64,000 bases of DNA from Diplodia intermedia (taxonomy: Eukaryota > Ascomycota > Dothideomycetes > Botryosphaeriales > Botryosphaeriaceae): the NCBI GenBank assembly GCA_021495925.1, contig JAKEKT010000027.1, forward strand, positions 248,001 through 312,000, written 5' to 3'. Position 1 is the first letter of the stretch. Each line of letters opens with the position of its first letter. Of this stretch, positions 35,648 through 46,950 are shown piece after piece. Under the pieces are notes generated by a model, which was given only the letters and a program-made list of their open reading frames with translations, was not told the DNA's origin and made no database searches. The position numbers and the translations under genes were made by a program.

Positions 35648-36055
35648 CGCGATGATCGGGGGCGGAGCATCAAGGCATGCTCGCTAGGTTCTCGTACGAG
35701 TGCGGAGGTCAGCACACGTAATGTTGGGGTCGGGGGGAATAAGAGGACTTGAGCTTGGCCGCGCGCGTGATTGGGTCGGGGCAGGCGGAGGCTTGGCGTC
35801 GACGTCATGCACGCGGTTCCCTGTGTGTCGCAATAACATCACCGGGTAGGAGCGAGCCGGCCGGACGCGGCGAGACCATCGACCCTTTCTTCTCCTCAAT
35901 CCCACCCACCTTCACCTGCACTCACCTCCGCAAACCCCGCCGTGTCCTGACGCCGCCCTTCTTATGCCGTCGTAATCCCCTCGCCTTCCGGACCCCCAAG
36001 CGAATTGTTTCCTCCTGCTGCATCGAATTGCAAGGCCGAAAAGTTCCCTGACATC
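35648..36055. promoter_or_regulatory. Shared upstream region, lipase / membrane protein
   Basis: 408 bp between divergently transcribed genes, so both promoters are here. No specific element stands out. Confidence 0.5.
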
Positions 36056-37261
36056 ATGAGCAACGGTAGCGAGTTGCCTGTTACGCAGGTCGACTTCGCA
36101 CCACCCCAAGAAGCCCGGAGACCAAGCCAGCCGCCATACGACCCTACTGGCAGCATAGCAGGCTTGCTGCAGGTCCCAGGCACCAACAACGCCAATCCTG
36201 CCAACAACAACAAGGACCTCACGCCAGGCTCGTCCGGAACCCCGTCGCCAAGCAGGCCCGGATCCACCCGTGCCTCGTCCATCAACGCCGCAAATGCTGC
36301 TACGCAAGTCCGCTACGATGATCCCGACTTCACCCATCCTCCCCCGCTGAACTACACGCTGCGCACACGGAAGAAGAGCATCTTCTGGTTCTGGTCGTTG
36401 ATCGTCCTGGACTGCGTGTGCATGCCAATCGCTCTTTACTTTGGCCTCTGGTACGGCACCAGCTTGTCACACAATGCCGTGTTCAGTATCAGCACCGGCC
36501 TCCTTGGAACTGTCTCGATCGTGGAATACTTCATCCGCTTCCACAGGCTGTGGAAGAAGGGCTCGACTTGCCGAGTCATTGGCGCCAAGCGCTTCTATGT
36601 ACGTTACATGGTCGCTTATGCCTAGCAACGATGGCTAACCTGTGACAGCTTGATTGGTTCCACTGGAATCTCTCTACCGCCTGGATTGCTGTGATGATCG
36701 AGCTGATCGTCGGTACTGTCCCGGAAGAACCACCGATCCGCCTGCTTGCCATGCCAGTGCCTAGCATGGTGTTCGCCTTTGGTGTCGAGATGCTTGTCAT
36801 GGACATCGCCCGTATCGCCGGTTACAGAGCCCCGATGCGTATCTCTTCGCTACCGAAAGGCTCACCCCTGCGCCCTGGAATCTACTCCATCATCGAGGAC
36901 ATTTGCGCCGTTGACGGCAGCGGTGGGACTGAGTTCAGGCAGCGCCTGAACCTGCGCTACATGGCCAGCCATCAGTTCCGCCTCATGCTACACAGACTCA
37001 CTCTTTTCTGGGCCTTTGGCGCTTGCGCGGTTGCTGCCCTTACCACTGCTCTCATTTTCACCATGCAGAGGGATGCAGCCTACGTGGTAAGTTCCCTTCT
37101 CTTCCGCACTCGTGGTTCCGATACTGATCCCCGCTTTCCAGATCGGCTGGGTGGTTCCCTTCCTGTGGGCTGGTATTTGGGCCGGCATCACTCTGGTCTG
37201 GGTCCAGAAGAGCCTGAAGTATGAGTATGAGACCTGGGACGAAGTCAAGTGGAAGGCCTGA
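36056..37261 (+). CDS. Conserved fungal multi-pass membrane protein of unknown function
   Basis: Three exons: 36056-36598, 36649-37086 and 37142-37261; introns 50 and 55 nt, both phase 0; 366 residues. The first 100 residues are hydrophilic and Ser/Pro/Asn-rich. Hydrophobic segments then occur at SIFWFWSLIVLDCVCMPIAL, AVFSISTGLLGTVSIVEY, WIAVMIELIVGTV, a long one at LLAMPVPSMVFAFGVEML, FWAFGACAVAALTTALIF and VVPFLWAGIWAGITLVW, giving about five to six TM spans. A charged RFHRLWKKGSTCRVIGAKRFY segment (first 20 residues shown as RFHRLWKKGSTCRVIGAKRF) separates two of them. The C-terminus YEYETWDEVKWKA is short and cytosolic-looking. I recall similar proteins in other filamentous ascomycetes but no function. 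Confidence 0.82.
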
Positions 37262-38145
37262 TCCGCACGATTCTTTCTTTGTTACAAAATTTTGCCGTTT
37301 GATATCCTGATGTTTTCATGAAATGTGCGCGTTATTGAAAGGAACGAAAAAGAACTGGGAAATCGGATGGGATTGATGAATATTCCAGAGCAACAAGTCT
37401 CACACTGTACAAATAGGCATTCTTTTTCATTTCTTTTCCCGTTCGGGAGAGCAGCTAGTAGACCTCTGCATTTTCTTTTAGTTAGGTGGCCGTTTCCCGA
37501 GAGCTGTATTATTCTCTTGTGCTTTCTTCCTCTACCAGACATAGGTACTAGCACGCTTTACGAATACCTACAAAATCATCACAGCTACCGTTTTCCCTGA
37601 TCACCCCACCTTAGGTATCGCCACCGCAAACAGCATCATCGACAACCAGCGAGCGGTGGCTCAAACGACGAGCCCAAACGAGCCAAGCAGTCATTGGCCG
37701 GCCGGATATAAATGGAAACACTGATAACGATGACGCCATTTGGGTCCCGTTTCCGGGGCTGTTGGGTGGGCAGCTACGCGTCTTCCCGGACGTCATTGGC
37801 CCACCACACCACAACACACAACACCAGCCCATGATCTTCGACCGCCCGGCCCCCGGAAAGGCCTGAAGAAAGAAAAAACACATGATGGCCGTTCGGAACC
37901 GCCGGCGACAGTTGTCTCGTCCATTCCGTGCATTCCGGGATCCCTGGAATCCTGCACGCATGCGGGCGTTCTCCCGAGCAGATCCGATGTTTTTGGGTCG
38001 GAGACGGTTGAGGCGCGTACCGTACACACATGTGAAGCGAGGACGAGACACGGCAAGAGATGGAGGGAAGAAGGGGGTGACGGGTGTGGCGGTTGCGTAT
38101 GTAGGCGGGTATGTATGTAGATCGAGATGAATGCCTGCAGTTACA

Positions 38146-38168
38146 TACGATACGATACGATACGATAC
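38146..38168. repeat. (TACGA)n microsatellite
   Basis: Four perfect TACGA units followed by TAC. About 30 bp later there is a short (GCAC)n tract, then a CCCG-rich run. Confidence 0.9.
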
Positions 38169-38908
38169 CCGTGATGGGCGGCACGCACGCACGCATGGGC
38201 CCGCCCGCCCGCCCGCCGCCGCGCGCGTGGTGCCACCACCCTGCTGCCCCCCGGCACACCGGTGGAGACACGACTCGTCGGAAGCGGCGGAAGGCGGCGG
38301 AGTGGGCGGGCGGGTGGGCGAAATGTGGGGCTGTGTGGAAGCGACGGTTAAGGTTAACGGGACGACGTGACATGTGCTGGTTGCTGCCATGGCGGTCTCT
38401 GTTTGGAGTTTTGCGATGGTGGTCGGTAGCTGATGGTACTGCGGAGGCGTCGGTCGGCCGGAGTATATTGCCATGTTGTCAACAGAAGAGACCCATCGGC
38501 TCCGCACACAGCAAGCTTGGCTTTTTTCCCCCCATCGTCAGCTTTTACGTTGCCAAGCGACCCGGAGGCGTACTCGTCGTTGAAGGAACGTGCTGTTCGG
38601 AGCGATGACTGTGGGAATAGGGTTAGGCGGCGATATGTAGTGTACCTCGCCGCCTTAGTGTACCCCACGTTATCCATCTTAGTTAGTGCACCTGGCCTTG
38701 GAGTACCTCGCGTTACGGACACTTTTCTGCGTCGAGTTCGATTTGTATCCATTACGAGCGTTTAGCGTCTAACAAGCTTCTTTTGGTGCACAGCCTGCCT
38801 CACCCATGATCCATGGACAGAGCAGCAGCGGCTGAACCTTAAGTCTAACCTGAGTCGAGATTTCAATAATAAGAGGAACATTGGTCCCCTAAAACATGGG
38901 ATCCGACC

Positions 38909-38930
38909 AAAAAAAAAAAAAAAAAAAAAA
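38909..38930. repeat. A22 homopolymer
   Basis: Twenty-two consecutive A. It could be a slippage tract or the tail of an old retroposed RNA. The flanks show no recognisable element or target-site duplication. Confidence 0.9.
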
Positions 38931-39142
38931 CCCCTAAGCGCCGGTGCTATGCGCAGCCGTGACTCCGCTGTCATATCATACATACATTGATATCTGTTTT
39001 TGGACCCACCGTTGCTGGCGGGTTTGCATTAAAAAATTTTGTGAAGTAGTGAAGAGGTTCTTGGGGTATAACTTGTGAAAATCAAAGTATGAACAGAACG
39101 AAAAGGTTGATGAACGCGGGCTGGAAGACTGAACGAGCACGG

Positions 39143-41028
39143 TCAAGCAGCGCCCATCTCGATCTTCTTTCCCTTCACACTGACCCACCTCACGCACAAG
39201 GCGAACAAAAAGCTGAGCGCAGACATGGCGACACTAACGTAGAAGGTCTCGGTTAGCGCGTCGTTGTACGCACTGAGCAAGCCACCCAGGTACTCCGGAA
39301 AGACGCGCGCGATGGCTGTGCGTAGCTCCGTGGCGCCGGTGGAGAGGACAAAGCCTTGTAGCTGAGCGCCACCCTCGGGAATGGCGGCCGAGATGTTCTT
39401 GATCAGCTGGTTCGTGAAGATGTTCTGGCCAACCGAGACGAACAAGGCACCGCCCAGCGTCTGCGAGAACATGATGATGGCGGTGCCGATGGGGATGTCC
39501 GTGGTAGGGAGGGCGGCTTGCACGGCAATGAGCGTCTGCTGCATGCCGAAGCCGACACCGGCACCGAAGATGAACTGATAGCCGATCCACTTGGGGTGGC
39601 CCGTGTCGACCTCGAAGGTGGTCAGGAGGCCGGCGCCGATGGACATGAAGATGGAGGAGAGAATCATGAAGGGGACATAGTGGCCGAGCACCGAGACGAG
39701 GACGCCGGCAATCAAACTGACGAAAACAAGACCGAGAACCATGGGGAGGTTCATGATGCCCGACTTGACGGCCGAGGCGCCCTTGATGACCTGGAACCAG
39801 ATGGGAATGTAGTAGATCATGATGAAGAAGGCGGCGCCAAGGAAGGCACTGAAAACGGCGCAAGACCAGACGGTGCGGTCGCTGAAGACGCGAGGCGGCA
39901 CCGTGGCACTCTCTTGCTTCCAGAACTGGATGCCGATAAAGATGAGAATGAGAACACCGAAAACCACGAAAAGGGCAATGATTCGGGCGTTGCCCCACTC
40001 GTACTTTGAGCCACCCCATTGGAGAGCGAGAAGCAGCGACACGACGGCGGGGATGAAAACGAGGGTTCCGTAGATGTCGAACTCGTTGAGCTTGGCCTTC
40101 CAACCAGACGCGGTGTTCTTGACAATCTTGGGCGACTTGAAGAAAAAGAAGATGAAGATTCCGGTGATGAGACCGAAGGGAAGGTTGATGTAGAAGCTTG
40201 GGACCTGTTAGTGCCAATTCATAATCGAGCTTTGGTTTAGACTTACCACCAACGCCAAGTCGCCTTGTCGGTAAAAACACCTCCCAACAGTGGCCCGGCA
40301 ATGCTAGAGATTCCATACATAGCACCAATGAGACCGGTGTATGTGGGGCGCTGGCGCAGAGGGACAGTCTTGCTGACAATGAGGATGGCGCCCGAGAAAA
40401 TGCCGGCGGAACCCACGCCGGCAATAGCTCTGCCGACAATCAAGGCCTCGGAGGTGGGGGCGATGCCGCAGACGAAAGAGCCGAGCTCGAAGATGAACAG
40501 GGCAACCAGATATGTCCATTTGATGGAGAAGAAGGTGTACAGCTTGCCGAAGATGAGCTGGAAGGCGCAAGTGGTGAGCAGGTAGCTCGAGGCGTACCAG
40601 CCCACATCGTCCAGTGCTTTGAAGTGGTCAGTGATGCGCGGGATGGCGGTGGAGATGATGGTGTTGTCCTGCGATTGGGCAGATTAGCGACGGAGAGCGT
40701 GGGGGCTGGCGGAGAGGGCCAGGCGCACCAGGGCCATGCAAAGCACGGAAAGGCAGAGGGCGATGGTGATAAAGGCCAGCTTCCACGATTTCGGGTACTC
40801 GTCTTCATTCTCTTGCTGGGGCGTAGCCTCGTCGGCCGCCTGCTCGAGAGGGGCGAGCTCGACGGGGCCGCCGGCGGTGGGCGCCTTTTCTTTCGGCTCT
40901 TGGCTCTCGTCGACGGGCATGGTATTGCTGTCCACGGGGTCCTTCTTCTCGCTGACGGACGGCGAGGGGCTGGACTTAAGAGACGACGCGGCGTCCATTG
41001 TCGCGCGTTCAGAATGGGAGCCGTCCAT
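39143..41028 (-). CDS. MFS transporter, DHA2/DHA14-type (14 TM)
   Basis: Membrane drug/toxin:H+ antiporter family. Exons (minus) 41028-40729, 40668-40247 and 40196-39143; introns 60 and 50 nt; 591 residues. A hydrophilic Ser/Glu/Pro-rich N-terminus (about 75 residues) precedes TM1. TM1 ends in DNTIISTAIPRITDHF, the DHA14 motif D1. SYLLTTCAFQLIFGKLYTFF is the motif A region. RAIAGVGSAGIFSGAILIV and LIGAMYGISSIAGPLLGG are motifs B and C, and WRWCFYINLPFG marks the TM5-6 loop. Exon 3 uses an AAG acceptor (40197-40198), since the upstream CAG would break the WRWCFYINLPFG frame. First ATG taken as start; the next Met is 10 codons on. Substrate unknown. Confidence 0.92.
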
Positions 41029-43327
41029 GGTCAAAGGGCCGAAGCAGGGGCGTCTTTGTTAAAACGGGACAACGGGCGCGGGGGCTTGAAGGGCGGGTGC
41101 CTGAGGTGAGGGAGAGGGCGCAAGGCGGCGATGATATAGAGGCCATGGTGGGCACGGGCGTCATCTGGTCCGGACCGGCATTGGGCAGGCTGCCGAGCTG
41201 GCGGAGCGGATGCAAGCACGGCGGCGTGGGACGATGCTGTCAAGCACGCGTAGCTGCTGGCGCCATGCGGCGGCGGCGTGCCACAGGAAGACGCGCCAAT
41301 CACCGGCGGGCCAGAACGACGGCGGCGCGAACAGCGTGGAGCCCAGACGCCGCCGGGGCAACAGTCGTCCCGCCAGGCAGCCAAGACGGCGGGAATGGAA
41401 GGGGCCACGGGCCACGCACGCGCACCGCGGCTGCCTTGCATCACCCATTCTGCCTCGCGATCGCTTTCGGCCGCCCAGCGTCGCTCGCCGCCGAATTGTC
41501 CATGTCGCCGTGACTCACCTCCTGTGGCGCCCACGCTCAGCCTTGTGGCCCGCTGGCTGCTCCTTCGCGAAAACTCCTCGGGCCTGGCGCCGCAATCGCT
41601 CACCGCAGCTGCCCACGATGCGTTCCCGACGTACAGCATGAGCCTCGCAAGCCTTTCCGCTCCGGGTCGACAGCTCGCAAGCCTTCCCGCTGTCGGCTGT
41701 CACATCTGGCTCGACCTCGCGACCGTCGACCACTGCAACCACGGGCCCCGCAGCGCACCCGAGGTGGGGGATCGGCCTTCCCGAAAGGCCGAACCATGCT
41801 TGTCTTTCCCGAATCCTTTAACTGTGGCCAGGCCCTCCGCTCCTCGTGTTAGCGCTGGCTCGCCAATTTTCTTTTTCCGCAACCGGCTTCCGACGACCCT
41901 TGATTCTCTGCGTTTGTTCCTCTTCGTATCGCGCCTGCCACTAACAAAGCAAGTAGGTAGGTATAGCCACCTTGGCTGACCCGCTTCCGCGGGGATTCTG
42001 CGCAAACGCTGGACCCCAAAGACTTGCCCACGGGATTTGATCCTTCGTTTCAACGCTCGGACGTTTGCCTGGACAAAGGGAGACTCACTTATCCCCGCAT
42101 TATCTCCTTTGTGTCGGATTTAACTTTCCTTCTCTACGCGACGGCACCGCGGCTGCAGGAAGATAATCCTGGCCCTGTACATACCGCCAGTCCTTGGGGG
42201 CAGATACCCAATGCGACCAGGGGTGGCCTCCGAGCTGATGCAACACATGAAAGCGGAGCGCCCTGTTTCCGAGCCGACGGACTTAAGGTTATTCACCACT
42301 ATCAATGAGCTTTGAAATCCACGAGAGACAGTTATTTCCATGCTCAGACCACCGCTGCTCCCAACACAAAGCCTACAGTTTGGGCAAATGCAGCGAAGCC
42401 AACCAGTCTCCAAGATTCAAGTCTAACCATTGATAATGAGCAGCACCAGCGTCGTCACCACCTCGTTTGCCCCGCGCCTCACAACTAACCAACAGCCCGG
42501 CGTGTTGCTATGCTTCATCTATCTGCCGAAAATCGGCCCGGTTGAGGCATGTGCATCGGGCCGAGCCGAAGAAAGGGGATCGACGAAATAAGCAAGTGTG
42601 GAGCAGAGCGCGGCCCTTGCGGCTTGACCATACTATTGCACTACTGCCTTGCTTCCTGCCTCGAGGCGCGGAACGTGCCTGGAAAGGATGGCGGCATTGC
42701 AACTGTCACTGCCGACGTTCCGCGCAACGTGTTTTGCTCGTACGTTAGCCTTGCTTAGCACGCGCATAAGTAGCGTCCGTTATTGTGCGGCTGATGACAT
42801 GGGTCTCACACGAATCGGCAGCCACTTCTCACCCGTTTACGACCTGCGGCTCGGCGGCGACTCGTATTGTGCGTCGCAACTGTTTCCCTCTTCGTCTTCT
42901 TCATGCAGAGACAATACGACAGCACTGATCCATGGCTTCAGCTCAAACCTCCATTCTGGGATGAACGACTTCCAAGTAGCTCTACAAAGCCTTCTTCATT
43001 CAGATAGCTTGCCAGTGATGGAGGTGAGCATAAGGTTCGGACGTGGCGTCCAGCCAGCTGACGCTGTCAGCATCCGTCAGCGACTGACCCGACATACATA
43101 CATCACACGGTCATCTTGCCACAATGTCTCAAGTTGCCCGCCTTTTAGAAGACTCATAATTTTCCCAGTGAGTTGATCTGCTCTTTATGAATCTGAAGCC
43201 TTGCATCTGCTTTTGAGTGCACACCTCTGAAGGTCCGGCGTGGCAAAATTCCACCCAATGCTTTCTCCGGAGTCTTATGTTTGGAACTGTATCCGAACGA
43301 TCAAGGGCTGGCGGGCGGGTTTCCGCA
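41029..43327. other. Long intergenic region before the BTB-like array
   Basis: About 2.3 kb. 41029-41800 is GC-rich upstream sequence of the transporter. 42649-43176 is open for 175 codons on the plus strand, but its residue composition is not protein-like and no motif is seen. No transposon ends recognised. Confidence 0.5.
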
Positions 43328-44805
43328 TCATATCCAGTTGGTACCCGAATAGCGTTTTAAGTTAGTATTGTAGCGCAGGGTCGCGCGTTGCCGTTCCATG
43401 TGTACTCGATGATGCTCGAGGACGGCAGAGGGGATCTTGGTAATAATCGCCTCTATGGGATTTTTGCGCTCTTTCTGGAAATTGCAACCAACATGCGACC
43501 CTAGCAAGGCGCCGACAGGGTATGTTGGGAGAGCAATGGTCTTCAAGGCCCGCGAAAGGGAATGGACGCTCCATGTGTCTGTCCCAGCGGTCTCCTTTGT
43601 TTCGCCGAGCCCCACCGCGACTGAATGCAGCAAGATGGCCCCGTGCATGAGAGAATCGCATTGCGTCTTGTGATGATAACCAGTGAAAACGGTGGTTGGG
43701 GGCTGTCGCGTGCACGTGATGCGGTACTTGTCCAGGTAGCCGAAGTAAACCTGCAGCAGGTCATCTATTGCCTTCGCTCGCACAGCCATGATGCTATGTA
43801 ACGCACGCTTACATCGGTCGCTTGTTGTGTGGGAAAACCACTTACCAATGCTTTCAGGTGGGAAGTTGTACTGTGAGGTGTTGAAGATACTACGATGCGG
43901 ATTGTTGCCTGTTCTCGAATCGCGGCGTTCCACCTTTGTGGCCGATTTGACCAAGTATGCGCAGACCTTTTCGAAGAAATTCGGCTCTCCAAATTCCCAG
44001 GAGATCCAGAGCCACTCCTCGTAGCCATTTGTTGACGGTATGCCCCGGGGCTTGGCCATATAATTAACAAAGTCAAAGTCCCCACTAATGACCCGCCAAC
44101 GCGACGACTGGCTGAGTGCTAGCGGAACCGTTCCCTCTGGGTTTAGGATTCTTCTATCGACGACAGTTAGGAGCGTGGGCGCCCTAGGTGAGACTGGGGT
44201 ACGGTCGGGCGGGTGTAACGGGAAAAAACAGGCGGTTCTCAAAGAGCCTGTTTCTATATAGCACGCTTCCCTCGGGTTGAGCAAGCTCATATAGTTTTTT
44301 GCCTTTTTTACCTCTGGTCTTGGTGGTGAGCGTGCTCGCGGCGTGGTTCGAACTTGGGAGTTGTTTTGTTGTTGTTGTTGTTGTCGTGGAGTTCAATCCA
44401 CGTCTTGACCCTGGGCTTCACGAGCTTCGCTGCTCCATACTTGTCAGTCAACACCGAAAGAGCCAGCAATTCAGAAAAGGTAAGTGTCTCGGGGACTTCA
44501 TCGAATCGTAGGTGGGCGATGTTTAGCAATATGGCCAGCGCGTTTCCATCGTCCTCCGGCAGCTCGACTTCTCTCATCCCGTCCGCGGCGGGCTGCGCCT
44601 CCTTGAAGAATCCATCGGGGGACAGCATGCATTTCCAAGCATCGCAAGCCAGGCACATGGCTTTGGCGCAGACCACGAAGACCTTGTCGCTTTCGTCGAC
44701 TTTGACAAGGAGGCGTGTGTCGCCTTGAGGGTCGAAGAAGATGGTGCTTGGAGACGAGCCCCCCGGAGACCCTTGCTCGTCTTTCGGTTTTGGACTTGTC
44801 GACAT
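43328..44805 (-). CDS. BTB/POZ-like protein, array copy A
   Basis: First of four paralogues. Exon 1 is 44805-44312, exon 2 is 44111-43328; 425 residues if the 200-nt intron is right. A nearer acceptor at 44190-44191 is also in phase and would lengthen exon 2. BTB-like core, residues about 25-135: FFDPQGDTRLLVKVDESDKV, FVVCAKAMCLACDAWKCML, FFKEAQPAADG, ALAILLNIAHLRFDEVPETL and LSVLTDKYGAAKLVKP. The second half has NGYEEWLWISWEFGE and the shared C-terminal motif AVLEHHRVHMERQ, here followed by an extra ~15 residues. At the position of the intron conserved in copies B-D there is a donor-like GGTAAGT but no phase-compatible acceptor. The sequence reads through in frame instead, adding about 17 residues. 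BTB domains usually mediate protein-protein contacts, often with Cul3. Function unknown. Confidence 0.68.
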
Positions 44806-45339
44806 GGCGCCCACGTCTAACGCTGAGTGTTCGGGCTGAATATGTGATGGTAGTGAGTTTTGAAGATGATGGTGATGTGTCCTGGCAGATTCGCCGTGTT
44901 GTGATTTGTACGGATCACTAGCTAACTTATTTCAGCGAAACTCGTTTTCCCGGCCTTCTCCTTGACCTTCTTTTCTTCTTTATCAAAGAATTCTTGTAAA
45001 TAGAACGTAGCTGAATGTCAGTTCACTATCGTTTCACAACACGCCAGCAGATGGGTTGGAACGAGGGGATGAAAGTAGCAGGCAGCAATGGGTCAGGCAT
45101 TGAAAAGTCTGTGCCCATCACGTGATACTTAAGACAGTCATCTGTGGTTACGGGTTTGTCAAATTGCAGGATCAATATGTTTTTATTGATTATTGCCCGC
45201 ATGTTTCTTTTCTAAACATCAATCGTTACAAGCCCTGTATCTCGTTTCCTTTCATACCACCACCGCGCGATCTTTTGGCGACTTTGTAAGCAGGCATTCT
45301 GATCTACCATCGTAGCAAATGCTAGTATTGAGCCGAAAG
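44806..45339. other. Spacer between array copies A and B
   Basis: 534 bp, comparatively AT-rich. Holds the copy A promoter and the copy B 3' end. No gene seen. Confidence 0.5.
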
Positions 45340-46615
45340 CTAGTCAAGAAGTGCTTTCTGTCGCTGCATGTGGACGCGGTGCGATTCGAGCACTGCGGAC
45401 GGTTGATCTTCCTGGATGCCGCGAATGAATAGTTGCAGTTTCAGGATACTGACAATATTCTTGCAGACGTGGCCATCCGATTCTTGACACAGCTGGTCCT
45501 TGGTCTCATGTATCTTCGAAGATAGTCCTTCGATACTCAGAGAGACGGTGTTGGAGCTTTGGAGTTGTCGTTCAAGTTTGAGGCTGACACTGCTGAGGAG
45601 TCTGATCATGTATCCGAGGAATTTGCAGTCGCAGTTACAGTTGCCGCAAATGCGCACGTTCTCCTTGTGTAGATACTGCTCCACGCAATCGTAAAGCACA
45701 TGTAGCATCTTGTCCATAACATGCTTGCGCGCAGACATTATGCTCTCTGCTCAAACGTTAGCAGTGCATCGCAAGTAATCACATGTACTGCGGGCGACAG
45801 GTTAAGTCCAATGGAAAAGGTGAAGACTTGCCAATGATACCGGGCGGAAAGCGACAGTCTTCGTTGTAAGGGTCCAGAATGCGGCCTGCATGCGTGACAA
45901 GCTTGCCATCTTCATTCGCTCCCGAATACCTGGTCAGGTCTCTAGCCAGCGTCTCGAACTTGTCCTCGTGCCCATACTCCCATGCAATCATCAGCCATTC
46001 CTCTTGACCAGTGTCCCAGTCACCGAAGCCCCAGAGTGAACCAACCCAGTCCTTGATCCAAGGCCTCACCATAATGGTAGCGCCGTACTTGTCCGTCAGA
46101 GTTGCCAGAGCTCGGAGCTGGTCAAACGGAGGAGGATTGCGTGACAGGCGATCAAATCGAAGGTGAGCAATGTTGAGCAAGACGGTGAGAGCATCCGCTT
46201 CATCGTGAGGAAGGAGAATCGTCATCATGCCGTCTTTGCCGGGCTGGCCTTCCTTGAAGTGGCCGCTCTGCATCTTTTTCCAAACATCTGAAGCGAAGCC
46301 CAGTGCCTTGGAAGAAACGATGAAGGTCTTGTTGTATGTATCGCAGCCATCCCGGACAAGCATACGAGTGTCGCCCTGTTCATCGAAGTAGACAGCTTCA
46401 GGCAATATCTTCATCTCAGGAAGATCCTGCATGCGTGCGACCTCTGTTGTGGTTGCGTGGGCCGGTAAGGTTACGGCCGCGATGTCGTGCTGGCTGGCAC
46501 TGGGACACGGGCGGGATGGAACGGCTGGAGAGTGTATGTGAGGCAGAGCGGAGCAGGCTGATGTGCTGACAAGGTGTGAGGTCCAGCGCAGCCGCAAGCG
46601 CAGCGGGTCGGACAT
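45340..46615 (-). CDS. BTB/POZ-like protein, array copy B (GC-AG intron)
   Basis: Exons (minus) 46615-45832 and 45746-45340; 396 residues from the ATG at 46615. A shorter start at 46432 (MQDLPEMK) would match the other copies better in length. The frame extends further upstream without an ATG. BTB-like core: VYFDEQGDTRMLVRDGCDT, FIVSSKALGFASDVWKKM, HFKEGQPGKDGM, ALTVLLNIAHLRFDRLSR and LATLTDKYGATIMVRPW. Then QEEWLMIAWEYGHEDKFETL and RFPPGII just before the intron. The intron starts G|GCAAGT and ends GAGCAG, a GC-AG intron of 85 nt, phase 1, at the same place as in copies C and D. Exon 2 starts ESIMSARK, contains a Cys-rich patch CGNCNCDC and ends with AVLESHRVHMQRQKALLD. Function unknown. Confidence 0.72.
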
Positions 46616-46950
46616 TGGTGGAGAAGTCAGTCTTTCGCGCGGAAGGAGTTGTTCTAGTGACGGGGCATTGAGGAGAGTGTGGCCCTCAATTTGCGCCAAA
46701 CCTAACCGGGTGATCGGGAATCATGTGGAAGGCAATGGTGGATTCGGTCATGTACAATTTACGTGGGTCGTGGAATCCCATGTCCGGATGTGCATGTTCG
46801 GATTTCACAGTCGCATCTACGTCCACACATTTGGCTTCAACCGGCCAGGTGTCAGATGGCTCAGGGTTCTGTTTTTCCATAATTTCGACTCTGTTTACCC
46901 ATCCCCCCTCCCAGAACCCGTTACATCTTTTTCGAGGTAGCCCAATGCAT
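46616..46950. other. Spacer between array copies B and C
   Basis: 335 bp. Contains the possible 5' leader of copy B (a frame open without ATG) and the copy C 3' end. Nothing else seen. Confidence 0.5.

Larger units (their letters stand above)
37262..39142. other. Intergenic with several microsatellites
   Basis: About 1.9 kb between converging genes. Contains a (TACGA)4 tract, a CCCG-rich run near 38200-38226 and a 22-base A run. No coding unit seen. Confidence 0.5.

Noticed and set aside
38630..38665. GGCGGCG...CGCCGCC hairpin
   Set aside because: A seven-base GC stem is expected by chance at this composition; no gene end is nearby.
38909..38930. A22 run as a retroposed poly(A) tail
   Set aside because: No coding remnant upstream and no target-site duplication seen, so it is kept only as a homopolymer.
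39234..40439. 401-codon minus-strand frame overlapping the DHA14-type transporter
   Set aside because: Same strand but a different frame from the transporter; His/Arg/Leu-rich translation and no family.
42400..42440. Possible tRNA T-arm (GATTCAAGTC)
   Set aside because: No matching A box, acceptor pairing or anticodon arm could be built upstream.
42649..43176. 175-codon plus-strand frame before the BTB-like array
   Set aside because: Residue make-up is Ser/Arg/Leu-rich without domains, and no splice partners extend it.
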